Source: Leptobrachium leishanense
Taxonomy: Eukaryota; Chordata; Amphibia; Anura; Megophryidae
Assembly: GCA_009667805.1 (NCBI GenBank)
Contig: CM019068.1
Coordinates: forward strand, 10,231,950-10,295,949
Length of the DNA stretch: 64,000 bases
Direction of reading: 5' to 3'
In this document: positions 1-13,768 of the stretch, piece after piece
Position numbering within the stretch: the first letter of the stretch is position 1
Layout: each line of letters begins with the position of its first letter
Program-made: the position numbers and the translations under genes
The notes under the pieces: model-generated
The model's database searches: none
What the model was told of the DNA's origin: nothing
The model's input: the letters and a program-made list of their open reading frames with translations, nothing else

Positions 1-680
1 GGAAAGGCCATGCTCTGGACTTTCCAGCAATATCAACCATGACCCCCTAGCTGCCACCGATCAGGAGATAAAGGGGTTCAAAGAACCCCCCTATCTCCTG
101 CAAGGGATTTCCATGGGAAATCCCTTTGCAGCTAGGGGGTTCCCGGTTAACTGACATCATCGCGCATGGCGCGATGAGTCAGTTGACCGGGGGGTGACCC
201 AGAGGTGGGGGCTGCCATCCAAGATGGCTGCCCCCACCGGAAATAGGCCGCGATCGGGCACAAATTAGTGCCCGGTCGCGACCTGGCAACTAAGGGGTTA
301 ACCCCCATACATCGCTGGAAAGGTCAGGCTGTGACCCTTCCAGCGATGCTGGCCACAGCCGCCGGGGACCAAGCGATCGGGAGTTAGAGGGATCCAAAGG
401 ATCCCTCCCCTCCCCTCCAGGCGCTTCCCCTGCTCCGGCGGGGGGGGACGCCTGAAACTGACGTCATCGCGCCACCGGCGCGATGACGTCACAACGCCGG
501 AGGAGGGATCACACTGATCTGACTCCGCGGGAGTCAGAGCAGCGTGGGAAGCGACCGGAGAAGGTGAGTATCTCCCGGGGGGGCTCTAAACGCCGAGGAC
601 GTACATTTACGTCCTGCGGCGGCAAAGCCCGCCTAATGCAGGGCGTAAATGTACGTCCTGCGGCGTTAAGGGGTTAACAG
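1..680. repeat. Serial-palindrome repeat, cut by the window edge
   Basis: A chain of separate hairpin-forming palindromes: about 100-125 (around TTTCCATGGGAAA), 143-196 (around CGCGCATGGCGCG), 311-346 (CATCGCTGG/CCAGCGATG) and 455-492 (GATGACGTCA type). A further pair of inverted 17-bp motifs lies at about 599-658, and the block ends with GTTAAGGGGTTAAC. This layout is typical of an old DNA transposon or MITE-like repeat. The left end lies outside the window, so family and length cannot be given. No coding potential is seen. Confidence 0.6.
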
Positions 681-1089
681 TGTCTTTAAATAAGATAATG
701 TAAGAGGGTGTGTTTTGGGGTGGAGTTAAGGGCAGGGTAGGGGTTCGGTGGAGCAACTGGTGGCGAGTAAGTCTTGAGGCCTGGCTAGTAGCCTGGGACT
801 TGACATTTTGAGCCCTTCTACATTATATATAATATACCGTATATCTATATAATCAGATCTGGATTAGTGCAAATCCCCCTAACATTATGCTGCCGGGGCT
901 CGTGTAACGCCACATTAAGTTGACGCGAGTGGCGGGCTGTGGATTTTTGCTTTTTTCAGGCGTTCAACACAGCAACACGTGTTAACACATGACAGACACA
1001 GAGCTGGATGAGGGCATTTCTAGAAAAGCAGGTAAAGTAACTCAAGTAAGAACTCTTTGTTTTGCCGTCAGTTTAGGCTTAAATTTTCT
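681..1089. other. No recognisable feature
   Basis: AT-rich sequence with a short TATA-type run near 830-850. I see no gene, repeat or RNA structure in it. Confidence 0.5.
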
Positions 1090-1600
1090 TATGATATTCA
1101 GCAGGGGTTAAGTCTTAAAAAAATAACAGGGTTATTCAGAGAGAGGTGAAAAGCAGGAGAATGACTGGATAATGAAAAATTCTAGGTCAAAATAGCCAAA
1201 CCAGAAAAATTCTCCCTTTCATCTCACTTTCCAAATCGGCTATTTTGACCTAGAATTTTTCATTCTCCAGTCATTCTCCTGCTTTTCACCTCTCTCTTTG
1301 AATAACCCTGATAGTGGGTGAACTCACCATTTTTTCTGTCCCCTATTAACCATTGATATCCCTCTCTTAACCCAACGCCCGTCCCCCCAGATTTGATACT
1401 AATGATATATATTAGGCTGATATAGAGAAAATTCACTATAAAAATGTATTTATTATGATTTAACAAGAAAACGTGTGATTGAAAACCTAAATGAAAAGCT
1501 TTAATTGTGTGAGACCAAAAGGAACTCCGTTCCCCGTGCAAAACTGTGGGAACGTAGCGGAGTTCCTACATGTTCCTCCTCACCTTGACCCCTGATTTTC
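1090..1600. repeat. Dispersed repeat F, copy 1
   Basis: The flanks of the small MITE at 1127-1310 and the stretch to about 1600 resemble 53500-53610 plus 54318-54487. Shared features are a TCAAGTC/TTAAGTC plus A-run start, GGGAACTCACC, a GGAACTCCGTTCCC motif and a closing GACTTGACCCCTGAT-like end. In this copy the interrupting element is the family A MITE. In the 54-kb copy it is a LINE. Class unknown. Confidence 0.5.
1127..1310. mobile_element. Family A short MITE (184 bp, near-perfect hairpin)
   Basis: It starts CAGGGTTATTCAGAGAGAGG and ends with the inverse of CAGGGTTATTCAAAGAGAG. Almost the entire element folds back on itself, leaving only a short central loop around 1195-1215. ATA lies on both sides (one extra A on the left), as for the larger family A elements. 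It is non-coding and non-autonomous. Confidence 0.8.
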
Positions 1601-1888
1601 AGCCATTTTTTGGGGTTTTAGCTTTTATTAACTCTTCTTTTACTTTGAAATAAACTTGAAACGGTTGTATCTTATTCTCAAACACTCTTTGCTGTTACAT
1701 CAATAAACAGATACTTGTGTATAAACGTTTCCTCTGCGCGTTTCCATTGGCCCAGACCCAGTTACTGCATTTTACTTAAGATACTATAGCTTTAAATAAG
1801 GAATCCCGAGATGTGGTTGCATTTATTAGCAGAGATCAAACACTGTAAGGGTTACAGTTACAAGTATTTATATATTATTATACATTAA
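1601..1888. other. No recognisable feature
   Basis: AT-rich DNA between repeat F and the Tc1 element. Nothing supportable is seen. Confidence 0.5.
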
Positions 1889-3524
<1,636 letters not shown>

Positions 3525-4474
3525 TATATATATTATTATTCAATAACCTCCCAATTTGCCACCAAAATGCACCGAATGGCAAATTTCACCGTATCTGCAA
3601 TTTCGGGGCAATTCACTAAGCTTTATTTTCTCCAAATACAGGCGAATCGACAGGGAAATGCGATGCAATTCACCGCAATTCAGAGGCACCAAAATTCTCC
3701 CACTGAAAATTATTGATTCATCTTTTCAAAGAACATGGAATTGCACTGAAATTTGGGCGACATTACCTGATTTATTCTTTTTTTCGGTGATTTCAATTCA
3801 ACAGGTGAATCTAATAGATTTTAATGTAATATCTTTTGAATTTTATCTTAAAAGAAAATATTATCTTTATTTTTTTTAAAAAAACTCTTCTTTTCATTTT
3901 TTGTAAAGACTTTTTTGTATTTTTTTAAAAGATTTATATTTTTTAAAATACTTTTTTATTATTTAGACACATTTTTATTGATTTAACTTATTAGGAGAAT
4001 AGGAGACTCCCCTTTTCTTATTTTTCAGTTCGGTGCAATTCATCGCTTATCTGCGCTTTTTGTCGATAATTGCTTCGGTGACTCTAATTTTGGTAAAATA
4101 CGGTGACCATTCGCTAAATAGTGAACTCTACAGATTTTGGGTGAAATGGAATCTCTGAAGTGAGCCAAAATGGGCCGAAATACAAGCCAGTTTCGGTGCT
4201 TTGTGAATAGACCCCATAGTGCGCAGCTCATGGCATATTATCTCTGCTTGCTGGATGAGAGTCATGTGCTCAGATACTTCCAGCGACAAGGAGAATTCTG
4301 AAACACCTAAAAATACATCAAAAGGCAAATTTGTAAAAGCAGGGATTATATTGTGCGGACTAAAAAAAATTCACTTGACCTGACAAATATAGATCACTGC
4401 GGATTAACCCTTTCACTACCAAATGCTTTGTTGAAAGAAATATCATCATATTTTTTTATTCTTCTGATTTATTT
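3525..4474. other. AT-rich non-coding stretch, possibly an old MITE
   Basis: Motifs such as GCAATTCACTAAG, CGGTGCAATTCATCGC and TTTCGGTGCTTTGTGAATAG recur in both orientations, suggesting a decayed fold-back element. I could not find matching ends. No gene is supported. Confidence 0.35.
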
Positions 4475-4545
4475 TTTTAGAAAGTATTTTATCAGGAAGG
4501 ATACATTGAGATCTCTCTTGGTTTCAACTATGTGAGCTTTGAGTG
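4475..4545 (-). mobile_element. LINE 3' tail fragment (L2/Rex1-like), solo
   Basis: Read on the minus strand it contains GAGATCTCAATGTATCCTTC followed by CTGATAAAATAC. This is the same tail that ends the LINE at 53615-54317 and that also stands alone at about 34953-35065 and 45183-45250. Only the extreme 3' end is present. Confidence 0.6.
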
Positions 4546-4739
4546 CCCTACTTAACACTTACATATATTATAGCAAAATTCCTTAAAGATCGTTATTCTG
4601 AGAAAACGAGAAGATTAAAATGATGCAAATTTGCTCATTTTTAATATTTCCATCTATTGGTTTATCCATCACAGAAATAACACTGGGATGAAGGGTTGTA
4701 AACTCTAGATTACGTCCCTTGTCTGGCGCAATGTCACAC

Positions 4740-4986
4740 AGGGTCTGCATTATCAGCATACAGGCAGATGCAGTAAATGTGCTGCAGACAGATAATAAAA
4801 TGGTGAGATCTCCTGCTTACAGGGGGTCTTCATTATCAGCATATAGACAGGTGCAGTAAATGTGCTGCAGACAGATAACAAAATGGTGAGATCTCCTGCT
4901 TACGCGTGGTCTGCATTATCAGCATACAGGCAGATGCAGTAAATGTGCTGCAGACAGATAATAAAATGGTGAGATCTCCTGCTTAT
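4740..4986. repeat. 83-bp tandem repeat, three copies
   Basis: Copies begin at about 4742, 4825 and 4908 with GGTCTGCATTATCAGCATA or a close variant. Each contains GTGCTGCAGACAGATAA and ends GAGATCTCCTGCTTA. It lies directly upstream of the 52-bp array. Confidence 0.85.
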
Positions 4987-5017
4987 GGGGATTTGTAGTG
5001 ATCAGAATGAGATTATT

Positions 5018-5917
5018 AGCAATGCAATATCTGTATGTGCTGCATAATGCCTGCGTATGGCAATTACAGCAACACCTTGTATCTGTATGTGCCGCATAAT
5101 GCCTGTGTATGGCAATTATAGCAACACCTTGTATCTGTATGTGCTGCATAATGCCTGTGTGTGGCAATTACAGCAACACCTTGTATCTGTATGTGTTGCA
5201 TTATGCCTGTGTATGGCAATTACAGCAACACCTTGTATCTGTATGTGCTGCATAATGCCTGTGTATGGCAATTACAGCAACACCTTGTATCTGTATGTGC
5301 TGCATAATGCCTGTGTATGGCAATTACAGCAACACCTTGTATCTGTATGTGCTGCATAATGCCTGTGTATGGCAATTACAGCAACACCTTGTACCTGTAT
5401 GTGCTGCATAATGCCTGTGTATGGCAATTACAGCAACACCTTGTATCTGTATGTGCCGCATAATGCCTGTGTATGCAATTACAGCAACACCTTGTATCTG
5501 TATGTGCCGCATAATGCCTGTGTATGCAATTACAGCAACACCTTGTATCTGTATGTGCCGCATAATGCCTGTGTATGGCAATTACAGCAACACCTTGTAT
5601 CTGTATGTGCTGCATAATGCCTGTGTATGGCAATTACAGCAACACCTTGTATCTGTATGTGCTGCATAATGCCTGTGTATGGCATTACAGCGACACCTTG
5701 TATCTGTATGTGCTGCATAATGCCTGTGTATGGCAATTACAGCGACACCTTGTATCTGTATGTGCTGCATAATGCCTGTGTATGGCAATTACAGCAACAC
5801 CTTGTATCTGTATGTGCTGCATAATGCCTGTGTATGGCATTTACAGCGACACCTTGTATCTGTATGTGCTGCATAATGCCTGTGAATGGCAATTACAGCA
5901 ACACCTTGTATCTGTAC
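5018..5917. repeat. 52-bp minisatellite, about 17 copies
   Basis: The unit contains TATGGCAATTACAGCAACAC, then CTTGTATCTGTATGTGCTGC and ATAATGCCTGTG. A few units have one-base deletions (TATGCAATTAC near 5475-5525). The many overlapping 60-100-residue ORFs on both strands are repeat translations, not genes. Confidence 0.95.
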
Positions 5918-6765
5918 TGTACAGAGATTTACACTCATTATATCCCCCTGAATCTTATCCCTATACAGCAAGGTGTGACCTCCACAGCTCCCCCTGTATT
6001 CTGACAAATCCATGGCTGTTGGAATGCTGCAGTAAAGTTTGTGGAGCTTTTTGTTACAGTGAGGGTTGGGGCTGCTCCTTGCAAACAAATAGTATTTTGG
6101 AGACGGAGCTAAAACTACCATTTTATACTGCATATAATCTGCAGAAAATGGGACCTACAGGTATATACAAGTCCTTCGGTTCTGTGACCTCCATTGGAAA
6201 TCAGCCACCTACCCCCTCATAGTCCGCCCTCCTGTGTTTGTTTGGGACCAGTGTTTCGCGGTCCGTTGCGCTGCTGACCTCATCACGCTTTTGTGTATGT
6301 TGGTCTGAGATCTGCTGAGTTCCTGTACGTTTATCTGAATAACATTTACAATCTAAATAAATACGTTTTATGCTAAAGTATCATTAACCCTTATCTCTCA
6401 TTGTAACCGCGACGGCCAGGATTCTTATTAAATTATTACAAGCACAAAGATATTAATGGAGGAATCCCCGGCTTTTACAGAAGCACCGAGGGCTGAGAAT
6501 GTGGAAATCCTGCTCAGGGCTTATATACTTACATTTTTTTATTATTATTATTAAAAGGCTCTATTTCTGCTGTATCTCTTTCACACAATGGGTTAAAACG
6601 GATTGTAAAACCAGTCCAGGAAAATAAAATGTTGTTTTTTGTGACTGCATCAATAAGGTCCATTAGCAGAAGGAATTGATTTTGAGTCGGAAGTGGCAAA
6701 ACCAGACGAGAGTGAATCAGTGGGAGCATTGACTGAGTAGGGGGGGCCTCCACTTTGACCTCCCG
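5918..6765. other. No recognisable feature
   Basis: Sequence between two minisatellites. No gene, RNA or known element end is seen. Confidence 0.5.
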
Positions 6766-9700
6766 CACATATATTCAGGATGTGTTTTTAGGGGCTCCTC
6801 CATATATTCAGGGTGTGTGGGTGTCTTTTTAGGGGTTCCTCCATATATTCAGGGTGTGCGGGTGTCTTTTTAGGGGTTCCTCCATATATTCAGGGTCTGC
6901 GGGTGTCTTTTTAGGGGTTCCTCCATATATTCAGGGTGTGCGGGTGTCTTTTTAGGGGTTCCTCCATATATTCAGGGTCTGCGGGTGTCTTTTTAGTGGC
7001 TCCTCCATATATTCAGGGTGTGTGGGTGTCTTTTTAGGGGTTCCTCCATATATTCAGGGTGTGTGGGTGTCTCTTTACGGGTTCCTCCATATATTCAGGG
7101 TGTGTGGGTGTCTTTTTAGGGGTTCCTCCATATATTCAGGGTGTGCGGGTGTCTTTTTAGGGGTTCCTCCATATATTCAGGGTCTGCGGGTGTCTTTTTA
7201 GGGGTTCCTCCATATATTCAGGGTGTGCGGGTGTCTTTTAGGGGTTCCTCCATATATATTCAGGGTGTGGGGTGTCTTTTTAGGGGCTCTTCCATATATT
7301 CAGGGTGTGTGGGTGTCTCTTTACGGTTCCTCCATATATTCAGGGTGTGTGGGTGTCTTTTTAGGGGTTCCTCCATATATTCAGGGTGTGCGGGTGTCTT
7401 TTTAGGGGTTCCTCCATATATTCAGGGTGTGCGGGTGTCTTTTTAGGGGTTCCTCCATATATTCAGGGTGTGCGGGTGTATTTTTAGGGGTTCCTCCATA
7501 TCTTCAGGGTGTGAGGGTGTATTTTTAGGGGTTCCTCCATATATTCAGGGTGTGCGGGTGTCTTTTTAGGGGCTCCTCCATATATTCAGGTGTGTTTTTA
7601 GGGGTTCCTTCATATATTCAGGGTGTATTTTTAGGGGTTCCTCCATATATTCAGGGTGTGCGGGTGTCTTTTTAGGGGCTCCTCCATATATTCAGGGTGT
7701 GTGGGTGTTCTTTTTAGGGGCTCCTCCATATATTCAGGGTGTGTGGATGTATTTTTAGGGGTTCCTCCATATATTCAGGGTGTGCGGGTGTATTTTTAGG
7801 GGCTCCTCCATATATTCAGGGTGTGCGGGTGTGTTTTTAATGGTTCCTCCATATATTCAGGGTGTGCGGGTGTATTTTTAGGGGCTCCTCCATATATTCA
7901 GGGTGTGCGGGTGTGTTTTTAGGGGTTCCCCCATATATTCAGGGTGTGTGGGTGTCTTTTTAGGGGCTCCCTCCTCCATATATTCAGGGTGTGTGGGTGT
8001 CTTTTTAGGGGCTCCTCCATATATTCAGGGTGTGCGGGTGTATTTTTAGGGGCTCCTCCATATATTCAGGGTGTGCGGGTGCTTTTTAGGGGTTCCTCCA
8101 TATATTCAGGGTGTGCGGGTGTCGTTTTAGGGGCTCCTCCATACATTCAGGGTGACTGGGTGTTTCTTTAGGGGTTCCTCCATATATTCAGGGTGTGCGG
8201 GTGTCTTTTTAGGGGTTCCTCCATATATTCAGGGTGTGTGGGTGTCTTTTTAGGGGTTCCTCCATATATATTCAGGGTGTGCGGGTGTCTTTTTAGGGGC
8301 TCCTCCATATATTCAGGGTGTGCGGGTTTTAGGGGCTCCTCCATATATCAGGGTGTGCAGGTGTTTTTAGGGGTTCCTCCATATATTCAGGGTGTGCGGG
8401 TGTCTTTTTAGGGGCTCCTCCATTTATTCAGGGTGTGCGGGTGTCTTTTTAGGGGCTCCTCCATATATTCAGGGTGTGTGGGTGTCTTTTTAGGGGCTCC
8501 TCCATATATTCAGGGTGTGCAGGTGTTTTTAGGGGCTCCTCCATATATTCAGGGTGTGCGGGTGTCTTTTTAGGGGCTCCTCCATATATTCAGGGTGTGC
8601 GGGTGTGTTTTTAGGGGTTCCTCCATATATTCAGGGTGTGTTTTTAGGGGTTCCTCCATATATTCAGGGTGTGCGGGTGTATTTTTAGGGGCTCCTCCAT
8701 ATATTCAGGGTGTGCGGGTGTATTTTTAGGGGCTCCTCCATATATTCACGGTGTGTGGGTGTCTTTTTAGGGGCTCCTCCATATATTCAGGGTGTGCGGG
8801 TGTGTTTTTAGGGGTTCCTCCATATATTCAGGGTGTGTTTTTAGGGGTTCCTCCATATATTCAGGGTGTGCGGGTGTATTTTTAGGGGCTCCTCCATATA
8901 TTCAGGGTGTGTGGGTGTCTTTTTAGGGGCTCCTCCTTATATTCAGGGTGTGCGGGTGTCTTTTTAGGGGCTCCTCCATATATTCAGGGTGTGCGGGTGT
9001 GTTTTTAGGGGTTCCTCCATATATTCAGGGTGTGTTTTTACGGGCTCCTCCATATATTCAGGGTGTGTGGGTGTATTTTTAGGGGTTCCTCCATATATTC
9101 AGGGTGTGTGGGTGTCTTTTTAGGGGCTCCTCCTTATATTCAGGGTGTGCGGGTGTCTTTTTAGGGGCTCCTCCTTATATTCAGGGTGTGCGGGTGTCTT
9201 TTTAGGGGTTCCTCCATATATTCAGGGTGTGTGGGTGTCTTTTTAGGGGCTCCTCCTTATAATTAGGGTGTGCAGGTGTCTTTTTAGGGTCTCCTCCTTA
9301 TATTCAGGGTGTGGGGTGTCTTTTTAGGGGCTCCTCCATATATTCAGGGTGTGTGGGTGTATTTTTAGGGGTTCCTTCATATATTCAGGGTGTGCAGGTG
9401 TCTTTTTAGGGTCTCCTCCTTATATTCAGGGTGTGTGGGTGTCTTTTTAGGGGCTCCTCCATATATTCAGGGTATGTGGGTGTATTTTTAGGGGTTCCTT
9501 CATATATTCAGGGTGTGCAGGTGTCTTTTTAGGGTCTCCTCCTTATATTCAGGGTGTGTGGGTGTCTTTTTAGGGGCTCCTCCATATATTCAGGGTGTGT
9601 GGGTGTATTTTTAGGGGTTCCTTCATATATTCAGGGTGTGCAGGTGTCTTTTTAGGGTCTCCTCCTTATATTCAGGGTGTGTGGTGTCTTTTTAGGGGCT

Positions 9701-9957
9701 CCTCCATATATTCAGGGTATGTGGGTGTATTTTTAGGGGTTCCTTCATATATTCAGGGTGTGCAGGTGTCTTTTTAGGGTCTCCTCCTTATATTCAGGGT
9801 GTGTGGGTGTCTTTTAGGGGTTCCTCCATATATTCAGGGTATGTGGGTGTATTTTTAGGGGCTCCTCCATATATTCAGGGTGTGCGGGTGTATTTTTAGG
9901 GGCTCCTCCATATATTCAGGGTGTATTTTTAGGGGTTCCCCCATATATTCAGGGTGT
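6766..9957 (+). repeat. 41-bp minisatellite S41, block 1 (about 78 copies)
   Basis: The unit reads TTTTTAGGGGTTCCTCCATA, then TATTCAGGGTGTGCGGGTGT plus C. Variants include GTTCC/GCTCC, GCGGG/GTGGG, TGTCTTT/TGTATTT/TGTGTTT, and shortened units lacking GCGGGTGTC. The same family forms 25231-28545 (same strand) and 52045-52985 (opposite strand). Near 9270-9800 a higher-order pattern of several unit types (CTTATATTC, CTTCATATATTC) repeats. Confidence 0.96.
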
Positions 9958-10734
9958 GATTGCCCTCCATATATTTGGGGTGTGTAACCCGCTCCCCCCA
10001 GCATTGAGTGCGTAATATTATAAATGTCGCTGTAAATGGAGACACTTTTCTCTGGTTTTCTTGAACTAAATGCCATTTTTAGGATATTGTAATAGAGCGC
10101 CCTGATTGGTCGTGATGTCCCTAAAGTCTGCGAATCCCTCTCCGGCCAAATGTAATGTATTGTGAGGCTATTGCGGTTGCCCTCGTTGAACCGGTGCTGT
10201 ACCTCTGGAGGGCAGCCAGGGCCCGCTGACATCTTAATGACATGAAGTGTCCCCTGCCATGCCTGCCCCGCCCCCTGCGGATCCTGCCCCGCCCCCCGCG
10301 GATCCTGCCCCTGCGGATCCTGCCCGTCCAGGAAATGAAACATTTCCAGGCACAGATTCCGTCCCAAAGCCGTCTTCCTTATCAATGCATTATTTTTGCT
10401 GAATATGTTGCCGTTCCCGCGTCTGCAGAATAATCCGCGCGTCTCGGAGGAGCGAGGAAGCAGAAAATGTATCGGCCTATAAATAGAAACGCTCGCATGT
10501 AATTACGGAGAAGAACAGGAAGCTCTAGTGCTGTTTAACAACGCATGAATAACACCAGCACAGGCTGTCACCGAGAACACGGCGCCGCTGCGCGCTACCA
10601 TTAACCCCTTCTGCTGGGTGATGAGGTCTCCGAGGGTGCAGAGAGCCCCGATGGGTATTAATACCGGGCGCCATGTCTGGCACAATCAGGGGAATGCATT
10701 TTATTTTCATTTAGGCTCTGCAAGGGGAGATGAG
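9958..10734. other. Apparently single-copy DNA, no gene recognised
   Basis: Contains a short repeated CTGCGGATCCTGCCCC-type motif at 10270-10330. It otherwise does not resemble other parts of the window. No coding signature can be supported. Confidence 0.45.
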
Positions 10735-11154
10735 CTGCACAAAGCTCTGCAGAAAGGATACAAGGTAGCACAGAGCTCTGCAGAAAGGATACAAGGTAGC
10801 ACAGAGCTCTGCAGAAAGGATACAAGGTAGCACAAAGCTCTGCAGAAAGGATAGAAGGTAGCACAGAGCTCTGCAGAAAGGATACAAGGTAGCACAAAGC
10901 TCTGCAGAAAGGATACAAGGTAGCACAGAGCTCTGCAGAAAGGATAGAAGGTAGCACAGAGCGCTGCAGAAAGGATAGAAGGTAGCACAGAGCTCTGCAG
11001 AAAGGATACAAGGTAGCACAAAGCTCTGCAGAAAGGATAGAAGGTAGCACAGAGCGCTGCAGAAAGGATAGAAGGTAGCACAGAGCGCTGCAGAAAGGAT
11101 AGAAGGTAGCACAGAGCTCTGCAGAAAGGATACAAGGTAGCACAGAGCTCTGCA
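10735..11154 (-). repeat. 31-bp minisatellite S31, left part (about 13 copies)
   Basis: The unit is AGCTCTGCAGAAAGGATACA followed by AGGTAGCACAG. The array breaks after AGCTCTGCA at 11154 and resumes in exact phase with GAAAGGATAG at 23060, so the two blocks are one array split by an insertion. On the minus strand all three frames are free of stops, which explains the long [15 protein letters not shown] ORFs. They are not genes. Confidence 0.95.
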
Positions 11155-11342
11155 TAAGCATTTTACCCTCATTTCTCTTCCACCGTTACCTTTCTCTTAA
11201 GTTACCTTTACTTCCCTTCAACCCCCCAAACCATCCCTCCCCACCCCCCGCCCCCGCTCTCCCCATAAATAAAAACACATGACAAAAGTATTGGCAGTTT
11301 GATAAGGTCACGTCTTTTATTTATAATCAAAGGCCAAAAATC
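11155..11342 (+). repeat. Split direct repeat, outer left piece
   Basis: Matches 13427-13558 from TAAGCATTTTACC through CCCATAAATAAAAACACATG to AATCAAAGGCCAAAAATC. This copy is about 50 bp longer owing to extra pyrimidine-rich sequence around 11175-11260. It starts exactly at the array junction. Confidence 0.88.
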
Positions 11343-11635
11343 TGAAAAATGACGAAAAGGTACTAAAAAAAAAATCAATAAATAAATAAAGATTTTTTAC
11401 TGCAGATTAAAATAATAAATGGTTTATTAGATATTGCATAAAAAAGGGAATATTTTTAACATTGAAACCTATGGGGTTCGCCTGAATAAACCTGCTGATT
11501 GAAACCACCGAACATCAGGGCATTTCACTGACATTTCTCTGCTGTTTGGGGTTCTCTGAATAGATTAACCATTACTTCTCTATGGGGATTTGCAATGCCT
11601 TCCAACAGCACCGTACTTGCTGGCAGTTCGCCAAA
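11343..11635 (-). mobile_element. Family A internal fragment
   Basis: Contains the family A landmarks CTGCAGATTAAAATAATAAA, GGTTTATTAGATATTG, GGGAATATTTTTAACATTGA and CATTTCACTGACATTTCTCT, ending near CTGGCAGTTCGCC. Both family A termini are missing. It resembles the A8 copy (50853-51667) most closely. Confidence 0.75.
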
Positions 11636-11660
11636 CTTGTGTGTGAGCATATCACCAGAG

Positions 11661-13060
11661 CAGTGGTGTACTTAGAGGAGTGGCGGAGGGTGGGCCGCCC
11701 CAGGTACCAGTGATTATTGGGGTGTCATTAGGGGGTACTAGGAGGTGCCACTGTCACTGTGTGTCAGCTTTGAGCTGTGTTCTCAAACAACGAGCAGCGG
11801 AGCATGGAGTTTGCATACAGAATAAAATCGAATAGAATAAAAATCCCCCTCTCCTCCCTCCATAGCTCCTCCCCTGCCCCGCAGCAGCTCTAGGAGAGGG
11901 GAGGGGGATGTGATTTGTGTCCAGAGAGAGAAGATGACAGTAAACGGCAGGTAAAGGGGGGTATCAGCAGAATATGAAGCCCTGTCTGCTTACTGCTGTT
12001 TAAAGTGGACCTTTCCTTAACCAACACTGCAGTGATAGAAATTTGTCATTGAGCTGCCTGGCTCCTGGGAAGGCTGCGTGCGTGCAGGTCACACTCGGTC
12101 CGGCCAGTCAGGTGGTACGGAGTCTCAGTACCACCTGACTGGCGGAACCACGTGACACGCACGCAGCTGCCCGCCCTTTCCTTAACATGGACTGTCACTC
12201 TATTCTGGACTGAACACCCACCGGGAAGGGAATCAAAGCCATGGTGCACCCTCTGGCAGTGGCACCCCACTGCTGACAAGATGGCTCCACGCACAGGCAC
12301 AGCCGTGATCCTAACGTGGCCTGGAGGGACCTCCTGCAGAGTCTGCACACAGTCCCTGCTGACTCTGCACACAGCCCTACCGCGGACAGAGGCCGGTAAA
12401 TGTAGAATAAATAATTGCTGTGTGCTCATATACACTCGGTTTCATGGGAGTTTTATTGCAGTGGATTCTGATATGCTGACACACACCACACATTGCATTG
12501 CTGGGAGTTTTATTGCTGTGGATTCTGATACGCTGACCCGCACATTGCAATACTGGGAGTTTTATTGCTGTGGATTCTGTGATACACACTGCATAGTACT
12601 GTGAGTTTTATTGCCCTGGAGCTCTGGGATACACTCATACACACTGCACATTACTGTGAGTTTTATTGCTGTGCAGCTTTGTGATACGCTCATATGCAGT
12701 GCATGTTTCTGTGGATTTTATTGTTCAATCAATTAGAGCGGCTGAGATCCAGTATACTTGACATGCGTGGCTGTTCTTTGTAAAAATGCTTGAATTTAAA
12801 CATTTCATAATTTTATTTATCTCAATAGATACATTTGAAATGGTATACAAAATATACAAGTAGGCACTTGGTATCCAAATTTAATATAAAAGAGAGGAAA
12901 AGGCGGAGCTCTAAGAGGAAAAGGTGGAGCTTAAAGAGGAAGGGTGGGGATTAACCAGGAAGAGTTGTGCCCTTGACAGGAATGGGTGCCTCAAATTTAA
13001 ATTAGGCCTGACTAAACTCGTGCACCCCCTAGGGCAGCACAAAACCTAAATACACCACTG
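11661..13060. mobile_element. hAT-like non-autonomous element E
   Basis: The ends are inverted: CAGTGGTGTACTTAG on the left and CTAAATACACCACTG on the right. CAGTGG ends are typical of one group of hAT elements. No clear 8-bp target duplication remains, since the left flank is a truncated family A fragment. The interior carries a short 55-60-bp tandem array (12440-12725) and no transposase. Confidence 0.6.
12440..12725 (-). repeat. 55-bp minisatellite S55, degenerate copies inside element E
   Basis: About five diverged units of GGGAGTTTTATTGCTGTGGA, then TTCTGATACGCTGAC and CACATTGCATTACTG. These are the reverse complement of the arrays at 50705-50845 and 62525-63105. Confidence 0.8.
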
Positions 13061-13207
13061 GGTATGACTCCATATGGGAACCCACGGGCGGTCTTGAAAT
13101 GACTGGCGGAATCACCACTTCTTTAGCCCCTATCCGTGGTCAATGCTGCTCTCTGACGACGTGACTTTCGACTCGGTAAACAGGCAGTAACCTAAAAACA
13201 GGGTGGG

Positions 13208-13558
13208 AAAAAGACAAAGGTTAGACTGATTTCATCGGTCCTTTGTTTACCCTTTTCTATTACCCCTGGCCCTCCCCTTTCTGTTATCTGCCCCCGAGAC
13301 CCAATCCCAGCGATAATCCTAAAACAAAAAGGGGAACCATTGTAACTCCTCCCAACTTTCTACTCTTTTCTTTAAACAGGGAACATGCTTAAGCCTCTTC
13401 GTTCCCAGTCAGTCTCTCATCAGTACTAAGCATTTTACCCTTATGTTACCTTTTCTTCCCTTCAACCCCCCACCCTCCCCATAAATAAAAACACATGACA
13501 AAAGTGTTGGCGGTTTGAAAAGGTCACGTCTTTAATTTATAATCAAAGGCCAAAAATC
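13208..13558 (+). repeat. Joined split direct repeat (internal copy)
   Basis: 13208-13426 matches 22836-23059 (AAAAAGACAAAGG ... CATCAGTAC) and 13427-13558 matches 11155-11342. The two halves that terminate the element on opposite sides are here contiguous, which marks the internal B1-A2 junction of a split-direct-repeat retrotransposon. Confidence 0.88.
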
Positions 13559-13768
13559 ATTGCCTTTGTGGCAGAATTATCAGCGATCCTCGCTTTCTTG
13601 GACTAGGTAACACCAGATAACACTGGCAACCGCAATGAACCACCAGCATTATGTGGGTTGTTAACACCTTGCGTAGTTAATAATGCTTGGCGCTATAGTT
13701 AATTATACAATAACCAATGGTATGGGTATGCAGCTCACCACAGGTGTGTCACCCATCCTCAATAGTAA

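Noticed and set aside
5018..11154. Regular repeats resembling a CRISPR array
   Set aside because: The units are contiguous with no unique spacers, the DNA is eukaryotic, and there are no cas genes.
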